DNA of 9,984 nucleotides, taken from NCBI GenBank assembly GCA_045646145.1, contig JAZRKE010000084.1:1-9984 (forward strand). Reading direction: 5' to 3'. The stretch is from SIG565 sp045646145 (GTDB taxonomy: Bacteria; Bacillota; Clostridia; Oscillospirales; Acutalibacteraceae). Shown piece by piece: positions 1 through 4,663 of the stretch (position 1 is the stretch's first letter; each line of letters begins with the position of its first letter). The position numbers were made by a program, and so were the translations under genes. Below the pieces are notes generated by a model. The model was not told where the DNA came from and searched no databases. It was given only the letters and a program-made list of their open reading frames with translations.

Positions 1-380
1 TTTGGTTTTTCTGCTTTGAAATCTCTGTTCAACAAGTTCGGATAACGATGAAGATAATCTCCATAATTGCGATATTTCTTTCTTCTGATCGCTGATAACA
101 GGTTGTATTTCTGCATAACCCTTAGTATTGTCTTTGGATTGCGATAAATACCTTTTCTTTCAAGCCATATATGCACTCTGCGATATCCATAGGTTTTGCC
201 GCATTCATTCTGGCATTCTCGTATTTTCTCCGCTAACGGTAAATCCCATGCAGGTACATTCATTCGTGATACATAACCATAATATCCACTTCTGGAAACT
301 TCAAAGAATCTACACATTTCACTAATTGAATACTTATCTTTATGTCGGTAGATTACCATATATTTTACGCTTGTTCTCAC
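1..380 (-). CDS. IS3-family transposase orfB, N-terminal part (runs off window)
   Basis: An open frame of 126 codons runs from GTG 380 to the window edge with no stop. The visible part reads VRTSVKYMVIYRHKDKYSIS, then EMCRFFEVSRSGYYGYV, then ECGKTYGYRRVHIWLERKG and a basic RRKKYRNYGDYLHRYPNLLN segment. This is the HTH_21-type N-terminal region that precedes the DDE integrase core in IS3/IS150 transposases; the catalytic core would lie left of position 1. An AAGGAAG sequence precedes the GTG, and the start lies just after the orfA stop. IS3 elements usually make OrfAB by -1 frameshifting, so the independent start is a convention. This part looks undamaged, unlike orfA. Confidence 0.75.
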   Translation of the reverse strand, partial: MRTSVKYMVIYRHKDKYSISEMCRFFEVSRSGYYGYVSRMNVPAWDLPLAEKIRECQNECGKTYGYRRVHIWLERKGIYRNPKTILRVMQKYNLLSAIRRKKYRNYGDYLHRYPNLLNRDFKAEKP

Positions 381-385
381 TTCCT

Positions 386-711
386 TTATGTGAGCGAGAG
401 AAAATCCCGCAATAACTCATTTTCCATTTCTAATGATTTAATTTTTGCCTCTTTACGAGCGAGGATATATTCAACTCTGCAATCTTACCTTGTTCGCTTA
501 CAACATAATCCTTTGGCGGTCTGCCTCTGCGTTTTAACGCTATTCCTGCCGCAAGTTTACGTTGTGTTACTCTTTCTCAGTAAAAGAAATTGTGTACTTG
601 TTTGTGACTAAAACCTAATTTCTTTCCTATCTCTTTCTCGGTTAATCCTTGTTTCCTGAGTTCGTTTAATTCCAACTCATATTCTTTTATGTGTCGATAA
701 CTTCTCGGCAT
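386..711 (-). pseudogene. IS3-family transposase orfA (HTH protein), broken
   Basis: The reading starts at ATG 711 behind a strong AGGAGGA site (717-723) and begins MPRSYRHIKEYELELNELRK, followed by a helix-turn-helix stretch (GLTEKEIGKKLGFSHKQV). This is the DNA-binding orfA of IS3-type transposases, which recognises the IS ends. An in-frame TGA interrupts it after HNFFY, where relatives usually have Arg; a CGA to TGA transition would explain it. About 35 codons later, after KIAEL, the frame is lost by one base. The usual C-terminal coiled-coil stretch (ILARKEAKIKSLEMENELLR) continues in the shifted frame and ends at TAA 388-386. Both lesions are read directly from the sequence. Without an intact orfA, a functional OrfAB fusion cannot be made from this copy. 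Confidence 0.8.
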
Positions 712-720
712 AAAAATCCT

Positions 721-751
721 CCTATGGTAGTTATTTTAATTCTACCATAGG
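721..751. repeat. Inverted repeat upstream of IS orfA
   Basis: CCTATGGTAG (721-730) is the exact reverse complement of CTACCATAGG (742-751), leaving an 11-nt spacer. It sits immediately 5' of the orfA ribosome binding site and partly includes it (AGGAGG pairs into the stem). In RNA read into the IS from outside, this would hide the orfA ribosome binding site. Such protection against impinging transcription is known in other IS; here it is inferred from position only. Confidence 0.6.
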
Positions 752-935
752 AGGTCTCTTTTTCTATTGTACGTTATTACTGGACTTGTTCATTACACCA
801 ACCACACTATTTAAATGTAGTTTTTAAAATCAAAACATTTAAGAAATAGAAAGTTTGTTAGCACAGATAACCGAGCATGTTCATTCTCTTAAAGTCTTAT
901 ATTAGTGTTTTAATCGGCACACATTTATAAATATA

Positions 936-977
936 ATTTTACATATTATTCCCTAATTTTACAATAATATGTAAAAT
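936..977. repeat. AT-rich inverted repeat, left flank
   Basis: ATTTTACATATTATT (936-950) is perfectly complementary to AATAATATGTAAAAT (963-977) across a 12-nt loop beginning CCCTAA. The hairpin ends 7 bp before the left dispersed-repeat copy. A different but similarly placed AT-rich hairpin ending in TATTCCCTAA occurs in the right flank (5934-5973), and GTAAAATATT follows CCCTAA in both. This suggests the two flanks share a common ancestor. Confidence 0.55.
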
Positions 978-984
978 ATTTTGT

Positions 985-1011
985 GGGGAAATGTCAAGAG
1001 AACACCATAAA
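985..1011 (+). repeat. Direct repeat, left copy (of 6129-6156)
   Basis: GGGGAA followed by ATGTCAAGAGAACACCATAA and one more A matches 6129-6156, which differs by a single extra A in the A-run. The 23-nt core 989-1011 is identical to 6134-6156. Weaker similarity continues to the right (runs of T/A, then TTTTTG). The two copies are in the same orientation about 5.1 kb apart and bracket the toxin-immunity, regulator and kinase genes. Confidence 0.75.
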
Positions 1012-1096
1012 TTTTTTGAAAATTGTTTTTGTCTCTGTTAAAACCACATTTACGGGTATGAATGATATGTTATGCGGTTTATTATATTTAATAAAA

Positions 1097-1648
1097 CTAT
1101 TTATAAACTTGAGTAATGAGCTTTCCAGTAAAATCAAGCTCATAAAAATTGCCCTCAAAATCATAAAGCTTAATAGTTTCTTTTTCAATCGCAAATGCCG
1201 TCTTGTCGCTTGTCGCGGCAAAAATATCTTTACCGCTAAAACTCCATATTTGATTCAAATCTTTGTTATATGTAGCAATCGCGCTTTCGCCATAGACCAA
1301 ATACCCCACCGGTGTTAAATGCAATTCAAAATTCACGCCAAACGCCTCAATAGGCTTTTGTTTAATAACTTGACATGTGTTTAAATCAATCTGCAAAAGC
1401 ATATCATTTTGTAACACAGTTAACACCGAGTTTTCCAAAACGGCACAATTTTCATCATATAGAAAGAAATCGCCGACAAGTGCTATTTTGTTAATTGTGT
1501 CGCCGCTATCAACGCTAATGATTCGGGTTTTACTAAATTCATATTTAGCATTTTCTCGAAAGCAAACAATGTAATCGTCATTAAAAGCACATTTTGCGGT
1601 ATCTAATGTAGTTATATCAATTATAAATTTCTCATTTTGCAGTTTCAT
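1097..1648 (-). CDS. Hypothetical 183-aa protein, orphan beside the barstar operon
   Basis: I do not recognise the family. The ATG at 1648 has a GGAG site 8 nt upstream and its own promoter (1691-1718), so it is transcribed separately from the barstar operon, which ends at 1762. There is no signal peptide, membrane segment or Cys-rich motif. The sequence is acidic and rich in alternating hydrophobic/aromatic residues, with short beta-strand-and-turn units such as NQIWSFSGKDIFAATSDKTA and KLYDFEGNFYELDFTGK. That resembles blades of a small beta-propeller or beta-sandwich, but no repeat is regular enough to be sure. Proteins of this kind are sometimes immunity proteins next to toxin loci, so that role is conceivable from position only. 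A metabolic or sensing role is equally open. Confidence 0.7.
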   Translation of the reverse strand: MKLQNEKFIIDITTLDTAKCAFNDDYIVCFRENAKYEFSKTRIISVDSGDTINKIALVGDFFLYDENCAVLENSVLTVLQNDMLLQIDLNTCQVIKQKPIEAFGVNFELHLTPVGYLVYGESAIATYNKDLNQIWSFSGKDIFAATSDKTAFAIEKETIKLYDFEGNFYELDFTGKLITQVYK

Positions 1649-1690
1649 CTAAAAATCTCCGCTCATTTTTTGCCCCAATTGTATGAAACT

Positions 1691-1718
1691 ATTATACCAT
1701 ATTTAGCATTTACTTCAA
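1691..1718 (-). promoter_or_regulatory. Promoter of the 183-aa orphan gene
   Basis: On the minus strand, TTGAAG (1718-1713), a 16-bp spacer and TATAAT (1696-1691) form a good vegetative (SigA-type) promoter about 40 nt upstream of the ATG at 1648. It lies just downstream of the hairpin that closes the barstar operon, which supports an independent transcription unit. Confidence 0.6.
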
Positions 1719-1726
1719 GTAGCTTA

Positions 1727-1759
1727 ATAACCCTGCGTGTAAAAAACACGCAGGGTTAT
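1727..1759 (-). terminator. Strong hairpin after the barstar operon
   Basis: ATAACCCTGCGTGT (1727-1740) and ACACGCAGGGTTAT (1746-1759) form a perfect 14-bp stem with a 5-nt loop, two bases after the stop of the third barstar gene (1762). The stem is GC-rich against an AT-rich background. There is no good U-tract on either side, so it may act as an mRNA 3'-end stabiliser or a weak terminator. Its location between the operon and the next promoter favours termination. Confidence 0.65.
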
Positions 1760-1761
1760 CT

Positions 1762-2058
1762 TTAGCTTATGATTTCGTATTCAAACGCATTTAAACCATA
1801 TTTTTTATACTTTTCTCTAAATTCAATATATTCATCCAAAGTTTCGTGGAAAATAGCTATTTGTTCGTCAAATTCCTTTGTCAAAGTATTTTCACCTTTT
1901 ACAATCAACTTGTCTGCATCACATTCGCTACGTAACAAATCCCAAAATGCATCCCAATTTTTCCCATACCACTCGGGAGAATCAAAGGCGACTCGGATTT
2001 TTTCATGAATTTCTAATAAATATTTACATCCTGTCAAATCCAACTCAATTATTTTCAT
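1762..2058 (-). CDS. Barstar-family RNase inhibitor, third copy
   Basis: A 98-aa cytoplasmic protein of barstar size (89 aa in Bacillus amyloliquefaciens). Barstars bind the active site of barnase-type RNases and protect the producer. It starts MKIIELDLTGCKYLLEIHEK and carries the signature PEWYGKNWDAFWDLL (residues 28-42), matching barstar PEYYGENLDALWDCL. D36 and D40 correspond to barstar D35 and D39, the main contacts with barnase; this is the only copy of the three that keeps D35. An upstream in-frame ATG at 2076 is open, but ATG 2058 aligns with the paralogues and has GGAG about 10 nt upstream. The gene is 35 bp behind the second copy and last in the toxin operon. The C-terminal third differs from the other copies. 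Confidence 0.9.
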   Translation of the reverse strand: MKIIELDLTGCKYLLEIHEKIRVAFDSPEWYGKNWDAFWDLLRSECDADKLIVKGENTLTKEFDEQIAIFHETLDEYIEFREKYKKYGLNAFEYEIIS

Positions 2059-2093
2059 TCTTCTTTCTCTCCACAACCATCTAAAAACGCTTA

Positions 2094-2378
2094 TTAGTTG
2101 ATTATTTCATAATCAAAAGGTCTATTACTATTAGCACATTCCTTTTTGTTTCGCTCTAATATTTCATACATTTTTCTAAGCGACTTGTCAAACTCTTTAG
2201 GTAAACTATGTTCGCCTTTGACAATTACTTTATCAGCATCACACTCACTCCAAAGCAAATCCCAAAATGCACTCCAATTTCCTCCATACCATTCAGGAAA
2301 ATCAAAGGCAACTCGAATTTTTTCATGAATTTCTGATAAATATTTACATCCTGTCAAATCTAACTCGATTGTTTTCAT
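2094..2378 (-). CDS. Barstar-family RNase inhibitor, second copy
   Basis: A 94-aa barstar paralogue beginning MKTIELDLTGCKYLSEIHEK, with signature PEWYGGNWSAFWDLL (residues 28-42). D40 (barstar D39, the principal contact with barnase R83/R87/H102) is kept, but S36 replaces barstar D35. The frame is open upstream to an ATG at 2408. ATG 2378 is preferred because AGAGG lies about 9 nt upstream and it matches the start of both paralogues. It sits 52 bp after the first copy and 35 bp before the third, all in the toxin operon. The first ~60 residues are nearly identical among the three copies while the C-termini diverge, as expected for a duplicated immunity array. Confidence 0.9.
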   Translation of the reverse strand: MKTIELDLTGCKYLSEIHEKIRVAFDFPEWYGGNWSAFWDLLWSECDADKVIVKGEHSLPKEFDKSLRKMYEILERNKKECANSNRPFDYEIIN

Positions 2379-2430
2379 TTGTCTTTTCCTCTTTATTGTA
2401 TGGCTCATAATAAATAAGTCTCTTTACTGT

Positions 2431-2718
2431 TTAGCTTACTATTTCATAAGAAAAAGAATTGAAGTTGCATTTTTTATTAAAGGCAATCTTATCTTCTAAA
2501 ACCTGATGCATAATAGATAAAGATTTATCGAAATCCTTTGGCAAAGTATGTTCTCCTTTGATAATTAATTTATCAGCATCACATTCGCTCCAAAGCAAGT
2601 CCCAAAATGCACTCCAATTTTTTCCATAGCATTCAGGAAACCCAAAAGCAACGCGTATTCTTTCGTGGACTTCAGCTAAATATTTACAACCTGTTAAATC
2701 TAACTCGATTATTTTCAT
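2431..2718 (-). CDS. Barstar-family RNase inhibitor, first copy (cognate candidate)
   Basis: A 95-aa barstar-type inhibitor starting MKIIELDLTGCKYLAEVHER at ATG 2718 behind a strong AGGAGGG site 7 nt upstream. That site begins directly after the toxin stop codon (13-bp gap), so toxin and inhibitor are almost certainly translated from one mRNA. This makes it the most likely cognate immunity protein. The signature is PECYGKNWSAFWDLL (residues 28-42): D40 equals barstar D39, S36 replaces D35, and C30 replaces barstar Y29, an interface aromatic kept as Trp in the other two copies. It acts in the cytoplasm by occluding the RNase active site (family knowledge). Confidence 0.92.
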   Translation of the reverse strand: MKIIELDLTGCKYLAEVHERIRVAFGFPECYGKNWSAFWDLLWSECDADKLIIKGEHTLPKDFDKSLSIMHQVLEDKIAFNKKCNFNSFSYEIVS

Positions 2719-2731
2719 TTATTTTCCCTCC

Positions 2732-3298
2732 TTATACAAGTTCATAGAAAATTTCGTAGTGATCATATGTAACAAATATCAACCAGTCATTTGACCAAAC
2801 AATACGCTGATCGTTTCGCTTTCCGGTTTTATAATTAATATCTGCTTCATACCATATGCGCCCCGTTGTTTGTGGTAGATGACCATCAAAATTCTTATAA
2901 ATACCAGCTGTGATTGTTTTTCCAGGGACAAAATTAGAAGGCCACTTTCCATGTTTCCAACCCATCAATGAAGCTTCATAACTGTTAATATAATAATCTG
3001 GTAAGTTACCACTATATTTTAATACCCAATCCGCACCATCAAGACCATTAACGGTGGCTGTTCCCGCTTGGATTGTCTCCATAATTTCAATCCAGCAACG
3101 GCAATTGGGATGGATTGGCGGTTCAGGTTCAACTACTTCATCAATAGAAAATATTTCGCCGTGTTTGGTTGCACATACATAACATCGTTTCCAATCCTCA
3201 ACTGTAAGCCAATGCTTATAGTTTGAATTTTTTGAAAGCTTGGGTGATAAAGCATCACCATTAATAGCTGCTATAAAAATTGCTGCTTCTAAACTCAA
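2732..3298 (-). CDS. Barnase-family RNase toxin with MuF-like N-terminus
   Basis: A 188-aa protein that should cleave single-stranded RNA. Residues ~1-80 carry CYVC (39-42) and HPNCRC (63-68), the Cys/His signature at the C-terminal end of phage Mu F/SPP1 gp7 head proteins, which also occurs in MuF polymorphic toxins. Residues ~85-188 match barnase along their length (LPDYYI, PGKTI, GRIWYEADINY, SNDWLIFVTYDHYEIF). Barnase E73, R83, R87 and H102 are present as E152, R161, R165 and H180. K27, D54 and R59 are replaced by S106, G132 and F137. The start is TTG 3298, because AAAGGAG lies 8 nt upstream of it. An in-frame ATG at 3316 is open but lies upstream of that ribosome binding site. No signal peptide is seen, so export would need the N-terminal module or a phage-like route. 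The three barstars follow in the same operon. Confidence 0.9.
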   Translation of the reverse strand: MSLEAAIFIAAINGDALSPKLSKNSNYKHWLTVEDWKRCYVCATKHGEIFSIDEVVEPEPPIHPNCRCWIEIMETIQAGTATVNGLDGADWVLKYSGNLPDYYINSYEASLMGWKHGKWPSNFVPGKTITAGIYKNFDGHLPQTTGRIWYEADINYKTGKRNDQRIVWSNDWLIFVTYDHYEIFYELV

Positions 3299-3371
3299 TT
3301 TACACACTCCTTTCATATTATAACACTCTTTAGCACAAAAGTATAGTTTGAATCTCCCCGCCGCAAAAGAC

Positions 3372-3400
3372 TTGACATAATAAACTTTTGTTGCTATGAT
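3372..3400 (+). promoter_or_regulatory. Promoter of the XRE-SWIM operon
   Basis: TTGACA (3372-3377), a 17-bp spacer and TATGAT (3395-3400) form a near-consensus SigA-type promoter with an expected start near 3407 and a leader of about 85 nt before ATG 3491. It overlaps the toxin-operon promoter back to back. An ACTTTTG copy (3384-3390) lies in its spacer. Confidence 0.8.
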
Positions 3401-3402
3401 AT

Positions 3403-3431
3403 ATTATATGCTACTTTTGTGTATTTGTCAA
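3403..3431 (-). promoter_or_regulatory. Promoter of the RNase-barstar operon
   Basis: On the minus strand, TTGACA (3431-3426), a 17-bp spacer and TATAAT (3408-3403) form a full-consensus SigA-type promoter, giving a leader of roughly 100 nt. An ACTTTTG motif copy (3412-3421) lies in the spacer. The -10 box is 2 bp from the -10 of the opposing promoter, so two polymerases could not occupy the site together. So strong a promoter for a toxin operon implies that a repressor is needed. Confidence 0.8.
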
Positions 3432-3434
3432 TAG

Positions 3435-3467
3435 ATTTGTAGCGGCCATTATGCTTTTGCTACAAAT
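3435..3467. repeat. Inverted repeat in the XRE leader, next to the toxin -35 box
   Basis: ATTTGTAGC (3435-3443) and GCTACAAAT (3459-3467) are perfectly complementary around a 15-nt loop. In the plus-strand mRNA this hairpin ends 10 nt before the GGAGG site. As DNA it abuts the -35 box of the toxin promoter (3431-3426). It could be an operator dyad or an mRNA leader structure. Confidence 0.5.
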
Positions 3468-3490
3468 ATGTACTTTTGGAGGTTTATAAT

Positions 3491-4147
3491 ATGGAAATGC
3501 AACAAATTTTTGGACAACGGTTGGAGCAACTGCTTTCGGAAAAAGGAATATCGCAAGGAGAATTTGCCGAGGCAGTTAATTGTTCTCGACAAAGTATTAA
3601 TTTTTATATTTTGGGAAAACGCAATCCCGATATCGCTCTGGCAGGAAAAATGGCTGAGTATTTAGGCGTTTCTTGCGATTATTTAGTAGGACTTAGCGAT
3701 ATTCGTGAGGATAAAAGCTCCAACTTAACTGCCGATCAACTTGGACTTACCGATGATACAATGAAATTCTTTGCTGGTTTGCAACTGTTAGCAACCGATA
3801 AAACCAATTTTATGAAAAAAGATTATGAGTCAATTGGTTTCGACTATGAAAAAGAAATTATTCCATATAATATGGCACAAGGCAAAATGACACTTAAACT
3901 TTTGAATGATTTGATTTCCCATGAACGGTTTGGCATATTACTGCAATATATTAAACGATATAAGGATATTGCGTGTGGTAATGATACTATGGCAATTTTG
4001 CAAGATTTTATGGTAGAATTAGAATCTCCTATCTCGGGTAAAATCTATGGTGGTAAAGAAGAAAATATGGAAACGATGAAAGAATTTTGCTTGCATATAG
4101 CATCAAAGTATTTTGATGAAATCGTGAAAGATATTGTTAAAGATTAG
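3491..4147 (+). CDS. XRE-family (HTH_3) transcriptional regulator
   Basis: A 218-aa cytoplasmic DNA-binding protein. Residues ~5-66 form a Cro/C1-type HTH: FGQRLEQLLSEKGISQGEFA, then AVNCSRQSINFYILGKRNPD (recognition helix), ending in YLGVSCDYLVGLSD, the usual end of the HTH_3 fold. Residues ~70-218 are mostly helical with no motif I recognise; they could mediate dimerisation or sense a partner. ATG 3491 is chosen because GGAGG lies 8 nt upstream (3478-3482); an in-frame TTG at 3476 overlaps that site and is unlikely. It diverges from the RNase-barstar operon across overlapping promoters and is followed 22 bp later by the SWIM gene. The arrangement suggests it represses the toxin operon and itself. 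Confidence 0.88.
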   Translation: MEMQQIFGQRLEQLLSEKGISQGEFAEAVNCSRQSINFYILGKRNPDIALAGKMAEYLGVSCDYLVGLSDIREDKSSNLTADQLGLTDDTMKFFAGLQLLATDKTNFMKKDYESIGFDYEKEIIPYNMAQGKMTLKLLNDLISHERFGILLQYIKRYKDIACGNDTMAILQDFMVELESPISGKIYGGKEENMETMKEFCLHIASKYFDEIVKDIVKD

Positions 4148-4169
4148 AGAATAGTAAAGAGGTTTAGTC

Positions 4170-4619
4170 ATGAGTGTATTAACTGCCGCAAGTAGTAAAA
4201 GAGCTTGGCGCGGCTATGAATATTTTATGGAAGATAAGATTCAATTTGTCAAAAAGCTTGATGACACACATTTTGGCGGTACGGTTGCAGGAAGTGAAAC
4301 CGAGCCTTATGCCGTAACAATTGATATTGAACATCCAAAAAGGTCAACCTGTGACTGTCCTTTTGCTAACGGTCTTAAAGTTTGCAAGCATATGGTGGCC
4401 GTATATTTTGCCTCCTTCCCTGAAGAAGCGATTAAGTTCAAGACCGCTATTGACCGAGCTATTGAAGAGGAAGAACAATATCGTGAAGAGCTACCGGGAA
4501 GGATTGAGAAATATATAAACAAACTTAACAAAGCACAACTTCGTGATTTAGCATTAAACCTGATCTACGAACTACCCGAATATGAGTTCGAACGTTTCGT
4601 AAGAGATAATATTGATTAA
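4170..4619 (+). CDS. SWIM zinc-finger protein
   Basis: A 149-aa protein with a SWIM-type zinc-binding motif CxCx(8)CxH: C61, C63, C72 and H74 in STCDCPFANGLKVCKHMVAV. SWIM domains bind nucleic acid or protein and occur in bacterial SWI2/SNF2 ATPases and small stand-alone proteins; this is the stand-alone form with no helicase attached. Residues ~1-55 match the usual SWIM N-terminal segment (RAWRGYEYF followed by a beta-rich part), and residues ~85-149 form a charged, probably helical tail. AGAGG lies about 7 nt before ATG 4170. The 22-bp gap after the XRE gene indicates co-transcription, so it may modulate the regulator or the RNase system. No direct function can be assigned. Confidence 0.85.
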   Translation: MSVLTAASSKRAWRGYEYFMEDKIQFVKKLDDTHFGGTVAGSETEPYAVTIDIEHPKRSTCDCPFANGLKVCKHMVAVYFASFPEEAIKFKTAIDRAIEEEEQYREELPGRIEKYINKLNKAQLRDLALNLIYELPEYEFERFVRDNID

Positions 4620-4627
4620 AAGATTAA

Positions 4628-4657
4628 CAGGCATAAACTATCGAAAGTTTATGCCTG
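4628..4657. terminator. Bidirectional terminator between SWIM and HipA-like genes
   Basis: CAGGCATAAACT (4628-4639) pairs with AGTTTATGCCTG (4646-4657), a 12-bp stem with a 6-nt loop, between two convergent stop codons (4619 and 4664). CTTGCTTT follows on the plus strand, and a T-rich TTAATCTTTT follows on the minus strand, so it can serve both genes. Confidence 0.75.
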
Positions 4658-4663
4658 CTTGCT

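Larger units (their letters stand above)
1..797 (-). mobile_element. IS3-family insertion sequence, one end (partial)
   Basis: Minus-strand IS with the two-gene orfA/orfB organisation of the IS3 family; the rest lies beyond position 1. The outer end is put near 797 because the minus strand there begins TGTAATGAACAAGTCC, and IS3 ends normally begin with TG. The exact boundary could be a few bases further right (799-806 also offers CA ends), and no target duplication can be checked without the other end. A hairpin lies just upstream of orfA. orfA carries two inactivating lesions, so this copy is probably not self-mobile. Confidence 0.8.
798..1096. other. AT-rich non-coding stretch between the IS and the orphan gene
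   Basis: I see no credible gene here. An open frame from GTG 983 exists on the plus strand, but it has no ribosome binding site and runs antisense through the 183-aa gene. The stretch holds a 15-bp inverted repeat (936-977) followed 7 bp later by the left copy of the dispersed repeat (985-1011). The 3' end of the minus-strand gene (stop at 1097) has no obvious strong terminator in this region. Confidence 0.6.
3334..3478. promoter_or_regulatory. Repeated ACTTTTG motifs, candidate operators
   Basis: The control region repeats one short motif. CACAAAAGTA (3334-3343) is the exact reverse complement of TACTTTTGTG (3412-3421). ACTTTTGT recurs at 3384-3391, TACTTTTG recurs at 3471-3478 next to the XRE gene's ribosome binding site, and relaxed copies occur at 3364-3369 (CAAAAG) and 3454-3459 (CTTTTG). 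The copies lie in both promoter spacers and both leaders, as expected for binding sites of the adjacent XRE protein. Binding itself is inference. Confidence 0.5.

Noticed and set aside
342..611. 89-codon plus-strand open frame
   Set aside because: It is a shadow of the minus-strand IS3 transposase genes, whose protein motifs are recognisable.
811..843. 8-bp inverted repeat TTAAATGT / ACATTTAA right of the IS end
   Set aside because: Short and entirely AT-rich; expected by chance in this composition.
994..1221. 75-codon minus-strand open frame
   Set aside because: It overlaps the 3' end of the 183-aa gene in another frame, extends into the repeat, and shows no start signals.
983..1318. 111-codon plus-strand open frame beginning GKCQENTINFLK
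   Set aside because: It starts at GTG with no ribosome binding site and runs antisense through the 183-aa gene, which has a proper ribosome binding site and promoter. The peptide resemblance to the 6101 frame comes from the DNA repeat.
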